The position numbers and the translations under genes are program-made. Under the pieces are notes generated by a model that did not search any database, had not been told where the DNA came from, and was given only the letters and a program-made list of their open reading frames with translations. This document shows, in pieces, positions 48,106-56,404 of a stretch of DNA of 63,203 nucleotides; the stretch's first letter is position 1; each line of letters begins with the position of its first letter. The stretch lies in the IMG/VR virus record IMGVR_UViG_3300043436_001856, positions 1 to 63,203 of that record; one strand, given 5' to 3'. Source of the DNA: a virus.

Positions 48106-48349
48106 TTAATGCCTTTTTATGCTTATCTTTTAAATATTCCAAATGTGTCTTTGTGTCCCCCATTACGACGTGACAATAACGGCAAAGCGCCATTAAATTT
48201 TCAATCCTGTCCTTTTCTTTAGTTCCCCCCATTCCCCTTGCTTCTATGTGGTGAATGTCAACCGCCTTGTTCCCGCATACTTCGCAGGGAATAAAATCTT
48301 CTATTCCGTACCCAAAGTAATCCAAATAAATCTTAGTATAGTTTTTCAT
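48092..48349 (-). CDS. HNH endonuclease (unit B)
   Basis: The 85-residue counterpart of 16426-16683 with all catalytic and zinc residues kept (CEVCG, DIHHIEARGMGG, CRYCH). Start MKNYTKIYLD at 48349. Confidence 0.85.
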   Translation of the reverse strand: MKNYTKIYLDYFGYGIEDFIPCEVCGNKAVDIHHIEARGMGGTKEKDRIENLMALCRYCHVVMGDTKTHLEYLKDKHKKALNGKD

Positions 48350-48515
48350 CAAATAGTACAAAGGTGAAAGCAACAAATATTAAGCCAATTGCAACTGAAT
48401 TATGGAATTGTGTATTTTCGTCAACCGCTTCGCCTATGTTTATGCCGAACAATATATTGCGCGGTAATAAATGAAACGAAATCCTAAAGTTGCCAAACTG
48501 AATAAAATATTCCAT
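48333..48515 (-). CDS. Small hydrophobic protein (unit B, 60 aa)
   Basis: Counterpart of 16667-16849. The hydrophobic NSVAIGLIFVAF segment is identical. Substitutions lie in the first half. Same overlaps with neighbours as in A. Confidence 0.5.
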   Translation of the reverse strand: MEYFIQFGNFRISFHLLPRNILFGINIGEAVDENTQFHNSVAIGLIFVAFTFVLFDEKLY

Positions 48516-48928
48516 TATTGGTTGTCAATTTGTTTTAGTTTTCTTTGCGCCCATTCAATACCTTCGTCGCCACCCCACGCCAACCACATTAACGCACCGC
48601 AGTCTGTTTTAGGGTCACCCTTTGAATTCTGTCTATGCCTTTCAAACGACGCCATTCGTGCTATTGTGTCACGTGTTATGTTTTCGCCACTTGCTAATTG
48701 GTTTGCACGCGCCCAACCGACAGGTGTACCGCAAGTTGACTTGTTTTCGTTTCTAATATTTAACGCCTTTTGTGCGTTTAGTATTGCCGCTTTTGGGTAA
48801 TCGTTGTATGAATTGACCATTGAAACCCTAATTGCCGCCCACGCCCTTTGCGCGCTTTCTTCTGTATCATAAATACAAGCACCTGACCCAATTCTGTATT
48901 TCCCGTTTGAACATTTAATTACCGGCAT
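48515..48928 (-). CDS. Phage protein with TIARMASF domain (unit B, 137 aa)
   Basis: Counterpart of 16849-17274, but clearly more divergent than the genes around it. The Cys/Gly start (KCSNGKYRIGSGACIYDTEE) and the end (TIARMASFERHRQN, LMWLAWGGDEGIEWAQ) are kept. The middle is rearranged (ILNAQKALNIRNEN). It may be adapting to a variable partner. Confidence 0.55.
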   Translation of the reverse strand: MPVIKCSNGKYRIGSGACIYDTEESAQRAWAAIRVSMVNSYNDYPKAAILNAQKALNIRNENKSTCGTPVGWARANQLASGENITRDTIARMASFERHRQNSKGDPKTDCGALMWLAWGGDEGIEWAQRKLKQIDNQ

Positions 48929-49922
48929 TGCTAATTAGTTTATTATAAATAGCAAAACGGCGCTTGTTTACTTCGTGTAAGTTGAAGTTCTTATTGCAGT
49001 ACTCGTATAACGCATTTCCGTAGCTTTTACGGGCGTCTGCGTCTTTGGTTAACAACTTGATCCAATAATACCAATCCTTTTGGCTATTGACGTGACAGGC
49101 AGGATAAAACCCCCTGTACGGGTGAACGTTGCTAACAATTGCCGGGTTCTTCTTTGCTGCGGTTTCAAGTACCTTCAAATTAGACTTCATTGAATTAAAT
49201 TTGGAATCCGCCAAAGGTATTAACGAAATGTCCGAATCGCAATAAGCCGCCATATATGAAGTCACTTCGTTGTAATTGTATATTTTAGGGTTCAGTTTCA
49301 ACCCGTTAGTAAATGCCGCAATCATTCCGTCCCAAATTGGCTTTTCGCCTTCGTTGTACCCTGCAATAACAGTTTTAACCGGGAAATTGATTCGCTTCAT
49401 TGGGTTGCGCAGTATTTCCATATCCTTACCGTGCGTTCCCGATCCTGACCAAAACAAACGAACAATGTCTGATTCTGTTTTAAAGTCTTTAAATTGTTCT
49501 TCACCGTATGGAATCGCATTTGGTAATATTTCAACATTCTGATTGTATTGGTAAACTTCATCCGCCAATCGTTCGTGCGTAACTGTGCAAAGGTCGGCAA
49601 TCTTAATCCAATTTATGATCTGTTGCGGTACGTTATTTAGAACATATCGTTCGTAAAGTATATGCGAAGGGTCTAAATGCCAATAATCGTCGTTGTCAAC
49701 TATTAATTTAAAACCGTACTTTTTTCGCCATTCAGACATTTGTTCGGGCGTTATGTTTGCAAGCATACGATTCATAACCACAATATCATAATTACCTTCA
49801 AATGTTTCTTCGCTTACTGTATCGGTCATTAAACAATAATCCTTCTTCATATTTACCAACGGCATCATAATTCTATGATAACCAACCCCACTTGTTTTGC
49901 TCGTAATTGCTAAAATTCGCAT
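48915..49922 (-). CDS. Glycosyltransferase, GT4-like (unit B)
   Basis: The 335-residue counterpart of 17261-18268. VRLFWSGSGTHGKDMEIL and SNLKVLETAAKKNPAIVSNV are identical, so donor binding is likely the same. Changes cluster near residues 80-110 (DDYWHLDPSHILYERYV), in the probable acceptor-binding half. Confidence 0.75.
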   Translation of the reverse strand: MRILAITSKTSGVGYHRIMMPLVNMKKDYCLMTDTVSEETFEGNYDIVVMNRMLANITPEQMSEWRKKYGFKLIVDNDDYWHLDPSHILYERYVLNNVPQQIINWIKIADLCTVTHERLADEVYQYNQNVEILPNAIPYGEEQFKDFKTESDIVRLFWSGSGTHGKDMEILRNPMKRINFPVKTVIAGYNEGEKPIWDGMIAAFTNGLKLNPKIYNYNEVTSYMAAYCDSDISLIPLADSKFNSMKSNLKVLETAAKKNPAIVSNVHPYRGFYPACHVNSQKDWYYWIKLLTKDADARKSYGNALYEYCNKNFNLHEVNKRRFAIYNKLISNAGN

Positions 49923-50599
49923 TTAATCTTTTTTTCTTTATGATAAATTGGTTGGTATTTTTCCCAAACCGCCTGTGCGCGCATTAAACTTTCGTCCTTC
50001 ATTCTTCTGTATTCTGTGCCATTACCAACGTCGTGTCCGATATGTTCAGAACGTAATTCCGGTAAATAGTAATTAGTAAACCCGGCAATGGTTGCGCGTT
50101 CGCCGTAATCCCTGTCCTGCATTCCGTACGGGTCGTATTCTTTGTTATATCCCCCGATCGTGTCAATTAGTTCCCTTGTAAGGAAGTTATTCCCAAAAGG
50201 TGTATGCGTTTTATGTATTCCATCAACCAATGGCGGCAATTCTTCAACGCAATGTATTCCAATAATCCCTGTTTTTGACACACGTTTTGAAAACATAACC
50301 CAATTTTTAAGCCAATTGTCAGGAAGTAGTATGTCATTTGCCAATATACAAACGCCGTCGTATTCCTGCGTAATGGCTAAACCTAAATTAACACCTGCGG
50401 CAATCCCCCTTTTATGTAGTGACCAACTTGCAAAATGCCAATTGTAATATGATTGTATTTCAGAAAACTGTTCGTCGTCGCTTCCATTGTCAATAAGATA
50501 ACAATGCGCGTCGTGACCGCTATTGTAAAAATTCTTGTCAATAACCTGTTTCGTCAGGTCTGCCCTATTTTGGGTTAATAATATTACGGCTATATTCAT
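49910..50599 (-). CDS. Glycosyltransferase family 2 (unit B)
   Basis: The 229-residue counterpart of 18256-18945. All GT2 landmarks are kept (LIDNGSDDEQ, ILANDILLP, GMQDRDY). Its start overlaps the acyltransferase end by 35 bases as in A. Confidence 0.85.
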   Translation of the reverse strand: MNIAVILLTQNRADLTKQVIDKNFYNSGHDAHCYLIDNGSDDEQFSEIQSYYNWHFASWSLHKRGIAAGVNLGLAITQEYDGVCILANDILLPDNWLKNWVMFSKRVSKTGIIGIHCVEELPPLVDGIHKTHTPFGNNFLTRELIDTIGGYNKEYDPYGMQDRDYGERATIAGFTNYYLPELRSEHIGHDVGNGTEYRRMKDESLMRAQAVWEKYQPIYHKEKKIKCEF

Positions 50600-51068
50600 T
50601 TATTCCAATTTTACGTGCGGGAACTCCTGCGTATTTAGTAAATTCTTCTGTTTCACCTTTTATAAATGCACTTGCGCCAATCATACAACCGCGTTCAATT
50701 CTCGTAAATTGATGCAATACTGCGTTTAATCCAATGTTTGAATATTCATTAATAATTGAATGTCCGCCTATTTTAGCGCCGCAACTTATTGTCACATTAT
50801 TCATAATAAAACAATCGTGACCAATATGCGCGTGCTTCATAATAAAACAATTATTTAGAATTGTCGTATTGTCTTCTGTACCTGCATCAATTGTAACCAA
50901 TCCTGTAATAATATTATTGTAACCAATATAAACTTTGCCTTTTGGCTTGTCCCAATGCTTTTTGTGTTCAGCCGGGTCACCAATAATGCAATAAGCGCCA
51001 ATGTAATTATTGTCGCCTAAAATAACGTTGTCGCCAATTATGGCGGTTGGGTGTATAAAATTTGCCAT
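50565..51068 (-). CDS. Hexapeptide-repeat acyltransferase (unit B)
   Basis: The 167-residue counterpart of 18911-19417. HAHIGHDC and the closing KYAGVPARKIGINE are kept. Several turn residues in the beta-helix vary (NNTTILNNCF, IINEYSNIG), as usual for this fold. Confidence 0.85.
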   Translation of the reverse strand: MANFIHPTAIIGDNVILGDNNYIGAYCIIGDPAEHKKHWDKPKGKVYIGYNNIITGLVTIDAGTEDNTTILNNCFIMKHAHIGHDCFIMNNVTISCGAKIGGHSIINEYSNIGLNAVLHQFTRIERGCMIGASAFIKGETEEFTKYAGVPARKIGINEYSRNIINPK

Positions 51069-51388
51069 TATTTTTTTGGTTTACGTCCACGTTTTTTTGG
51101 TTCTTCAACTATAAAAGTAATAATTACTTCTTCGTTGTTTTCTATTGGTAAACTTTTTGGTTGTTGCTCGTACCATTTGTACAAACGCATAATCATTTCG
51201 TACTTACAAGCGCCGCACCAAACAGACAATAAAAAATTAGGGTCTAAATACAATCTGTAAATGTGTTCGTACATTTGAAGTTCTGACAATTCAAGGTTTC
51301 TAATAAACCCGTTCTTTGCAGTTTCATAATTACCAATATTGGCTTCCAACCAATTGCGGTGTTCTTCTTTTATTTCCATAAATTCCAA
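51068..51388 (-). CDS. Conserved protein with AT-hook-like tail (unit B, 106 aa)
   Basis: Counterpart of 19410-19766, 12 residues shorter in the linker. The core DPNFLLSVWCG, CKYEMIMRLY and the final KKRGRKPKK are kept, so the hook and core matter and the linker does not. Confidence 0.55.
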   Translation of the reverse strand: MEFMEIKEEHRNWLEANIGNYETAKNGFIRNLELSELQMYEHIYRLYLDPNFLLSVWCGACKYEMIMRLYKWYEQQPKSLPIENNEEVIITFIVEEPKKRGRKPKK

Positions 51389-51609
51389 ATTAATTTTGAT
51401 AAAATTGGCGCTAAAAATCCGGCAATAAACATTGTTGAAGTAATGTTTTGGATTAATTCAGGTGCGAAATAGTGTATTGGTGCAAGCCACGCAGCCAAGC
51501 AACTTCCGCAATTAAATGGCTTGAAATTTGCCTTCCATTTAAAGGGAAGGTTATGTATATCGTTAATAAATAGTGATGCACAGACGGCGGTTATAATTGA
51601 TAAAATCAT
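51370..51609 (-). CDS. Small membrane protein with CGSC motif (unit B)
   Basis: The 79-residue counterpart of 19748-19987. FNCGSCLAAW and the second membrane segment are kept. Confidence 0.55.
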   Translation of the reverse strand: MILSIITAVCASLFINDIHNLPFKWKANFKPFNCGSCLAAWLAPIHYFAPELIQNITSTMFIAGFLAPILSKLIWNLWK

Positions 51610-52106
51610 TTGCGTATGTTTGTTTTCATTAATTTTTTGGTTTTATTTATAGTCCTTACGATTGACATATACGGAATGCCTGTTTTACGGCTTAATTCTT
51701 TAGCGTTCTTCTTAAAGTCAATCGCATAAAGCTTCAATATTTCCTTATTATACCAATGTAAATCATCTAAATTCCTTTCAAGTTTTTCAAACAATTCTGT
51801 CGGTTCTTCATTTAATCGTGTCAACTCCCTGTTTACTTCGTTACCTACAAACTCCGTGTAATTCCTGTAATTTTTAAAAAATGTACTTCTGTCGCTTTTG
51901 ATCATATTTAACATAGTTCGCACAATGTAAAATTTTAATTCGTTTCGTTCGTACATTCCAACCAACTTTGATTCGTCCATTTCACAAAGAACTAAAAAAA
52001 CTTCAGCTTTCAAATCGTACTGCAATTCTTCAGGTTGCATTTTTCCAAAGGCGTCGTTTACTTCCTTTGAATCCCAATATTCCGCTAAAATTTCATTTTT
52101 GACCAT
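51606..52106 (-). CDS. Sigma-like / late regulator protein (unit B)
   Basis: The 166-residue counterpart of 19984-20484. The helix-turn-helix end ELSRKTGIPYMSIVRTINKTKKLMK is identical (seen in parts), so both phages should read the same DNA sites, in line with the shared promoter repeats. Confidence 0.6.
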   Translation of the reverse strand: MVKNEILAEYWDSKEVNDAFGKMQPEELQYDLKAEVFLVLCEMDESKLVGMYERNELKFYIVRTMLNMIKSDRSTFFKNYRNYTEFVGNEVNRELTRLNEEPTELFEKLERNLDDLHWYNKEILKLYAIDFKKNAKELSRKTGIPYMSIVRTINKTKKLMKTNIRK

Positions 52107-52399
52107 TCAATTAAAGTTGGTTTATTATCCACTTCAGTACAAATATACACTATTCCGCCACATTCGTAAATATCTTTTAACCTTTCTTTTTGTTCGACGC
52201 TTAAACGATCGCCAATCTTTTTAACTTCAACCGCTACATAAACGCCGTTTTCTGTGTATCCTTGTAAGTCCGCCCAACCTTTTTGAATCGTCCCTTTACG
52301 TTTACCAAATGGAATATTGTTTACCCTGTTCAACCTGTACCCGATACATTCAAGGTTTGTTTTTGCCCATTTTGTAAGATCGTTTGCTGATATGTCCAT
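52085..52399 (-). CDS. VRR-NUC nuclease (unit B)
   Basis: The 104-residue counterpart of 20463-20777. The catalytic KGWADLQGY and VAVEVKKIGDRLS are identical; only four or so residues differ. Confidence 0.8.
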   Translation of the reverse strand: MDISANDLTKWAKTNLECIGYRLNRVNNIPFGKRKGTIQKGWADLQGYTENGVYVAVEVKKIGDRLSVEQKERLKDIYECGGIVYICTEVDNKPTLIEWSKMKF

Positions 52400-52545
52400 A
52401 CTTTTTGGTAAAATTCTTTTTTTAATTCGAGCCTGTTTTGCCTTGTTTGCACTTCAGGATAATTTGCATAAAAGTCGGTAAAATTATCGGTATAACAATA
52501 TTTTACAGTACCAAAGTGAGTATATTTAATTTGATAAGTTTTCAA
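52330..52545 (-). CDS. Small protein of unknown function (unit B, 71 aa)
   Basis: Counterpart of 20708-20923. The first 28 residues are kept (YCYTDNFTDFY), the rest varies (PEVQTRQNRLELKKE). It keeps the 70-base overlap with the nuclease gene. Confidence 0.5.
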   Translation of the reverse strand: MKTYQIKYTHFGTVKYCYTDNFTDFYANYPEVQTRQNRLELKKEFYQKVWTYQQTILQNGQKQTLNVSGTG

Positions 52546-53269
52546 AATATTTAACTAAAGCTAATTTTTTACATTGTGTTTCAATAAAATCTTCGTTTTT
52601 TATGCTTTTGCTGAACTGTTTTGCATCCAACGGGTGCATCTTATTAAGCCTTTGCAAATTGTCTTCGCGCACTACCTTAATTGTGTACAAAATTTCTTCA
52701 GGCGTAAAGTTTAACTTCTTCTGTTTCAATAAGATAGCAAAAACCTTATCCGCATTAAATACCTTGTTAAAATCCTCACGCTTACCATTTAACCATTCGT
52801 TCTTTGTAAACTCAACAATCTGATCGTCTGTTAATTGCGGAACGGGCGGTTCATGCGGCGGTGGAATATTTTTACGTACTTCGTTTGCTTTAGCTTTATA
52901 GGCATTCATTATTTGGGATATGTATTTAGGTGAAAACTTTTCAAAATGGTCTGTATTGCAATCAAAACGACCTTGTACTGCCATTTTAAACGCAATCCTG
53001 AATTCATTTATTGTAAAATGCGGGTAAGTTGTACGAATATAGTCTTCGATAATATCCAATTCCATTTTGTCCGGCAACCTTGTTAATCCAATCAAAGTGA
53101 AAATATATGCCAATGTGCTTTTCAAATTATGCACGTCAACAACTGCTAATTTTTCGCCTTTAAATGCTTCAACAATTGGTAAATCTTCTTTAGCTATTAA
53201 CCCAATCGGATAGTCCTTCCATTCGTTTGCGGCTTGCGGCAGTTGGGTCAGTATTTTTTGTATTTCCAT
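52526..53269 (-). CDS. Replication-associated protein (unit B, 247 aa)
   Basis: Counterpart of 20904-21647. The domain from LAYIFTLIGLTRLPDK to ISQIMNAYKAKANEV is identical. The proline hinge reads PPPHEPPVPQ. Confidence 0.5.
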   Translation of the reverse strand: MEIQKILTQLPQAANEWKDYPIGLIAKEDLPIVEAFKGEKLAVVDVHNLKSTLAYIFTLIGLTRLPDKMELDIIEDYIRTTYPHFTINEFRIAFKMAVQGRFDCNTDHFEKFSPKYISQIMNAYKAKANEVRKNIPPPHEPPVPQLTDDQIVEFTKNEWLNGKREDFNKVFNADKVFAILLKQKKLNFTPEEILYTIKVVREDNLQRLNKMHPLDAKQFSKSIKNEDFIETQCKKLALVKYFENLSN

Positions 53270-53894
53270 ATTTTATGCGATTTTGTAACCACGTATTCAC
53301 GCGGCGTTTAATATCAAAAAACTTTTCTAATTCATAACGCAATTTACCACTTTTTGACGGTTCGCACCAATAGGCAATAAATTCTTCGTAAGATTCAGCT
53401 AAAGTATTTTTATAAGGTTCAATTAAAATTAAAAAGTTTGTTTGTGGGTCAACCGTAGGTTGAACAGTTATAATACTATTTACTTTACTTTCTTTTACTT
53501 TACTTTTCTTTTCTTTATGGTCGTTACGAACACTTTTGTAATGCGTTACATTTTCCGCAATGTCCTGATTTTCACGCCATTGTGAAATTCTTTTAAGGTT
53601 TTTTTCTTTTTTTATCTTGTACTTTTCACTAAAGTTTAGCAATTGTTTGTTGAAAGTTTCACCATTGTTTGACGAAATTATGTCAATACTTTCCATAAAG
53701 TTCCAACATTTTTCAAGTTTTTTGCCAACCTTTAATTGCATTTTTAGCACTTCAGTATTAACAGGTTTTTCCTGTTTAGCTAACTTTTCAAGGATCGTAT
53801 AGAACAATCCTAAACCTTCATATCCGTACTTCATAAAAAGCAAAGCAACCTTTTCGTCTTCAAATGCATTGCTATCGTGTAAAAAATATTTCAT
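53190..53894 (-). CDS. DUF4373-type replication protein (unit B)
   Basis: The 234-residue counterpart of 21568-22272, with only a handful of changes. Its start codon again follows the U-tract of the structured leader, here at a distance of three bases (TTTTTT-ATT-ATG). Confidence 0.7.
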   Translation of the reverse strand: MKYFLHDSNAFEDEKVALLFMKYGYEGLGLFYTILEKLAKQEKPVNTEVLKMQLKVGKKLEKCWNFMESIDIISSNNGETFNKQLLNFSEKYKIKKEKNLKRISQWRENQDIAENVTHYKSVRNDHKEKKSKVKESKVNSIITVQPTVDPQTNFLILIEPYKNTLAESYEEFIAYWCEPSKSGKLRYELEKFFDIKRRVNTWLQNRIKYGNTKNTDPTAASRKRMEGLSDWVNS

Positions 53895-53895
53895 A

Positions 53896-53983
53896 ATAAA
53901 AAAGGGTCGCGGGACGCCGGCAAATGGTACTTGCCGAAAATCCGTTGACCCAATATATTCCTAACTGCGTTGTACCATAACGC
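53896..53983 (-). ncRNA. Two-hairpin leader RNA with complementary loops (unit B)
   Basis: First hairpin GCGUU / AUGGUAC / AACGC (53983-53967). Second hairpin GGGUC, GGA, CGGCAA / GUACCAU / UUGCCG, UCC, GACCC (53951-53904), then six U. The loops and outer stem match A. The inner stem is CGGCAA/UUGCCG instead of CGGGAA/UUCCCG, a compensated G-C to C-G swap. The unpaired AAC against AAA in the internal loop is the only other stem-region change. Confidence 0.75.
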
Positions 53984-53989
53984 TTTTAA

Positions 53990-54421
53990 TTATTTCCTGT
54001 CTGCAAATATAATGCTTTTTTCAATTCTTTTTTCAAGGAATGCAATTTTATTTCTGAACCAATCTGCGGTGTCAATTAAATCCTTTGCTGAATTGATATT
54101 GTACATTACTGTCGTATGATCGCCAACCCCAATGTATTGCCTTATTTCGCTTAATGACAAAGTCGTGTATTTTCTGATTAAATACGCAGCCGCCTTCCTT
54201 GCGTCAACAATATTTTTGGTTCGGCTTCTTACTGACATATTAACGTCAAAAATTTCCTCAACAATCAAAGATATTTTCTTTGCTTCATTTGACAATTCAG
54301 GGTCAATAATAACTTCTTCCTGTTTTATTAAATTGTTTGCCTTCATTATATTGTGCAACAGTCTTAAACTTTGTCTGTGCGACTTATAAAAGTCTAAAAT
54401 TTCGCTTTGTAATGTTTGCAT
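53990..54421 (-). CDS. DnaA domain IV-like protein (unit B)
   Basis: The 143-residue counterpart of 22368-22799. The signature GVGDHTTVMYN is identical, while the N-terminal 60 residues vary (MQTLQSEILD, FDVNMSVRSR). DNA-box preference should be the same. Confidence 0.85.
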   Translation of the reverse strand: MQTLQSEILDFYKSHRQSLRLLHNIMKANNLIKQEEVIIDPELSNEAKKISLIVEEIFDVNMSVRSRTKNIVDARKAAAYLIRKYTTLSLSEIRQYIGVGDHTTVMYNINSAKDLIDTADWFRNKIAFLEKRIEKSIIFADRK

Positions 54422-54424
54422 AAT

Positions 54425-54673
54425 CTAAAATTCTAAATCGTCGTTATAAGGTTTGAATCCGGTTGTTTCGTTATTTACAGGCTTATTTTGCGCATCTGTC
54501 GGCGCAACGTAAGTATCTTCATAAATTTTGTAATCAGGGTGTTTTGCCTCTGTTTTGTACGAATTAACCCACATATTGTAACGTTTACCGTTAATTGCGA
54601 AATTAATTACTTCTTTCCCATCTTTTGTGGTCTTTTTCCAAGCACCCCAATTTTCTTTTTTTACTTCTGACAT
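54425..54673 (-). CDS. Small protein with SSB-like acidic tip (unit B, 82 aa)
   Basis: Counterpart of 22803-23045. The linker changes to PVNNETTGFKP but the last seven residues YNDDLEF are the same. Selective retention of the tip supports a docking role. Confidence 0.5.
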   Translation of the reverse strand: MSEVKKENWGAWKKTTKDGKEVINFAINGKRYNMWVNSYKTEAKHPDYKIYEDTYVAPTDAQNKPVNNETTGFKPYNDDLEF

Positions 54674-54678
54674 TATGT

Positions 54679-54888
54679 TTAGTTTGTGGAATCTTCTGAT
54701 TCCGGTTTAAAAAATACGGCTTTAAAATTACATTCTTTTTCCCATTTATTTAAGAATGTTCTTAATTCGCTATAAGCTTCGTGCGAATACCAACAATAAT
54801 GGTAAACTTCAGCTAATAACATTTGACGTTCCATTGGAAGCAATTTTTGCATTCCGTTTTCTAAGTCTTGATAAGTTTCTTGTTTCAT
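54679..54888 (-). CDS. Small helical protein (unit B, 69 aa)
   Basis: Counterpart of 23047-23262, two residues shorter at the C-terminus. MERQMLLAEVYHYCWY is identical. Confidence 0.55.
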   Translation of the reverse strand: MKQETYQDLENGMQKLLPMERQMLLAEVYHYCWYSHEAYSELRTFLNKWEKECNFKAVFFKPESEDSTN

Positions 54889-54889
54889 A

Positions 54890-55285
54890 TTATAGGTTTA
54901 TTTTGGCTTTTTCCCAACTAAGGATTGAACGAATTGCGTCTATTTGGTGAACTGAAGAAGCGTTTATCCTGTCAAATGCGTTTTTTAAACGTGACCATTC
55001 ACGCGCCTTACTTTTAACCCACATATTTACAGTTGACGTTGCCAATTTGCCTTCCATTATTTCGTGTATTTTGTCGCCAATTTCCATATCAATAACGCAT
55101 TCAATTTTATATTCTGCGGCGGTTCTATATTCGCCTGATTGTGTCATTGCAACGTTTAGCGTGTCCAATCGTTTTATCAATGCGTCGTGGTAATCCGCCG
55201 AATCATTTTTAGGTAATGGCTTCTGTAAAAAGTCCAACATTTTTTCCGCCTTATTCGTTAATTCTTCAATTGTATATTCGCGCAT
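54890..55285 (-). CDS. Conserved early protein (unit B, 131 aa)
   Basis: Counterpart of 23264-23659 with only two amino-acid differences (YTIEELTN, LDFLQ). One of the most conserved genes in the window, which suggests a demanding role in replication or recombination. Confidence 0.55.
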   Translation of the reverse strand: MREYTIEELTNKAEKMLDFLQKPLPKNDSADYHDALIKRLDTLNVAMTQSGEYRTAAEYKIECVIDMEIGDKIHEIMEGKLATSTVNMWVKSKAREWSRLKNAFDRINASSVHQIDAIRSILSWEKAKINL

Positions 55286-55836
55286 TATTTACTAATTTGG
55301 TTGTTTTGTAATACTTTCAAAGCTTTGTTGTAATCGTCTTCTTTTGTAAACGATTCAATTTTGATCGCCATTTTATTCTTTTTGTCTTCTGTGAATGGCG
55401 TATTCTCTAATAAAGTTTGCAAATATAAACGTTTATCGTCACCAACTTCGTCTTTGTGTTCGTTGGTTGCGTCTGCGTCTTTTGTATCGTCGATCGCAAA
55501 CAGTCCGTTTAATGCAGATTTGCGGGCGTATGAAGAAGCTGACCCGGTTATTTGTGCGGCGTCCATTCCTTTCTTTACTTCTTCTTCGCGTGCATAACCT
55601 GAAGTACGAACAATTACTTCGTTTTGCTCATTTACTAACGCAGCAACCGCCTTTACATAAAATCGGTCGTCGTAATGTTCAATCGCGTCTGAAATAACTA
55701 AATAATAACCGTACTTCGCAATAATAGGTTTAACGGCTTCAATAATGTCTTCGGCGCTTCTGTACCTGTAATTGCCGAACTTATTTACTTGACCCTTTGG
55801 CGCTTTTAATTCTGCCTGAATTTTTACAATACTCAT
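55285..55836 (-). CDS. erf: ERF-family single-strand annealing recombinase (unit B)
   Basis: The 183-residue counterpart of 23659-24207. Residues about 40-85 differ strongly (KYGYYLVISDAIEHYDDRFY), while GMDAAQITGSAS and the C-terminus are nearly identical. One likely core residue differs: SYARKSAL here against SYARKYAL in A. The patchy divergence looks like recombination within the gene. Confidence 0.9.
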   Translation of the reverse strand: MSIVKIQAELKAPKGQVNKFGNYRYRSAEDIIEAVKPIIAKYGYYLVISDAIEHYDDRFYVKAVAALVNEQNEVIVRTSGYAREEEVKKGMDAAQITGSASSYARKSALNGLFAIDDTKDADATNEHKDEVGDDKRLYLQTLLENTPFTEDKKNKMAIKIESFTKEDDYNKALKVLQNNQISK

Positions 55837-55853
55837 ATAGGTTTTTTTTGGTT

Positions 55854-56102
55854 TTAAAATTCGTATTCTTCAAATTTTTCTGACCATTCCGACATTGGCG
55901 TAAATGGTTCTTTTGGGAAATTGTTTTTTGGTTGCTCCAATAGTTGTGGGTAATGTTTCTTTTTAAAGTTCTTCAAATTTTCTTTTGCTGAATTTAACAT
56001 TTCCATACGTTTTCGCGCATCTGTCGCGTTGCTAATATCAAATAACCATTGGAAATAACGTACGTTTTCCTGAAGTTTAAAAAGCTTTAATTCTAAATTC
56101 AT
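55854..56102 (-). CDS. Small early protein (unit B, 82 aa)
   Basis: Counterpart of 24225-24473. The EKFEEYEF ending is kept, the Pro-rich middle varies (NNFPKEPFTPM). Confidence 0.55.
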   Translation of the reverse strand: MNLELKLFKLQENVRYFQWLFDISNATDARKRMEMLNSAKENLKNFKKKHYPQLLEQPKNNFPKEPFTPMSEWSEKFEEYEF

Positions 56103-56311
56103 TGTACTTGGTGTTTAATAAATACGTCTTCAATATGTTCTAAAGCTGAATGCGCAAGTTCTTCAATTCGTTCAATATTGTTTTCTTTTACATAATGTAA
56201 AATAAGATTCAAAGAACCGCGACTGAATCCCAATGCGCCTGCATAGTCTGCGGCGCGGCTTAATGGCTTATGCATTAATTCACCGATTGTTGTTTGTGTT
56301 TCTGTATTCAT
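56099..56311 (-). CDS. First gene of the early operon, HTH-like (unit B, 70 aa)
   Basis: Counterpart of 24470-24679, with the first 56 residues identical and one extra residue at the end (KHQVQ). Confidence 0.5.
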   Translation of the reverse strand: MNTETQTTIGELMHKPLSRAADYAGALGFSRGSLNLILHYVKENNIERIEELAHSALEHIEDVFIKHQVQ

Positions 56312-56328
56312 TTGGTTTGTTTAGACAA

Positions 56329-56360
56329 CAAATATACAGGTTTTACACAATGTAAACAAA
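56329..56360 (-). promoter_or_regulatory. Bacteroidota-type early promoter (unit B)
   Basis: TTTG (56360-56357), 20 bp, TATATTTG (56336-56329) on the minus strand. The alternative upstream TTTG seen in A is lost here, which favours the 20-bp spacing as the functional one. Confidence 0.75.
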
Positions 56361-56368
56361 GTTATTTA

Positions 56369-56402
56369 GTGACGAACGGTAAAATAAACTGATGAATGGT
56401 AA
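56369..56402. promoter_or_regulatory. Paired direct repeats upstream of the early promoter (unit B)
   Basis: GTGACGAACGGTAAA (56369-56383) and GATGAATGGTAA (56391-56402), cores 20 bp apart and 45 bp from the -7 box. The second core is the weakest of the eight (GAATGG). Confidence 0.6.
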
Positions 56403-56404
56403 AA

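Noticed and set aside
52118-52134. Near-match to a DnaA box (TTATCCACT)
   Set aside because: It lies inside the nuclease coding region, and the same place in unit A reads TTGTCCACT, so it is not conserved as a site.
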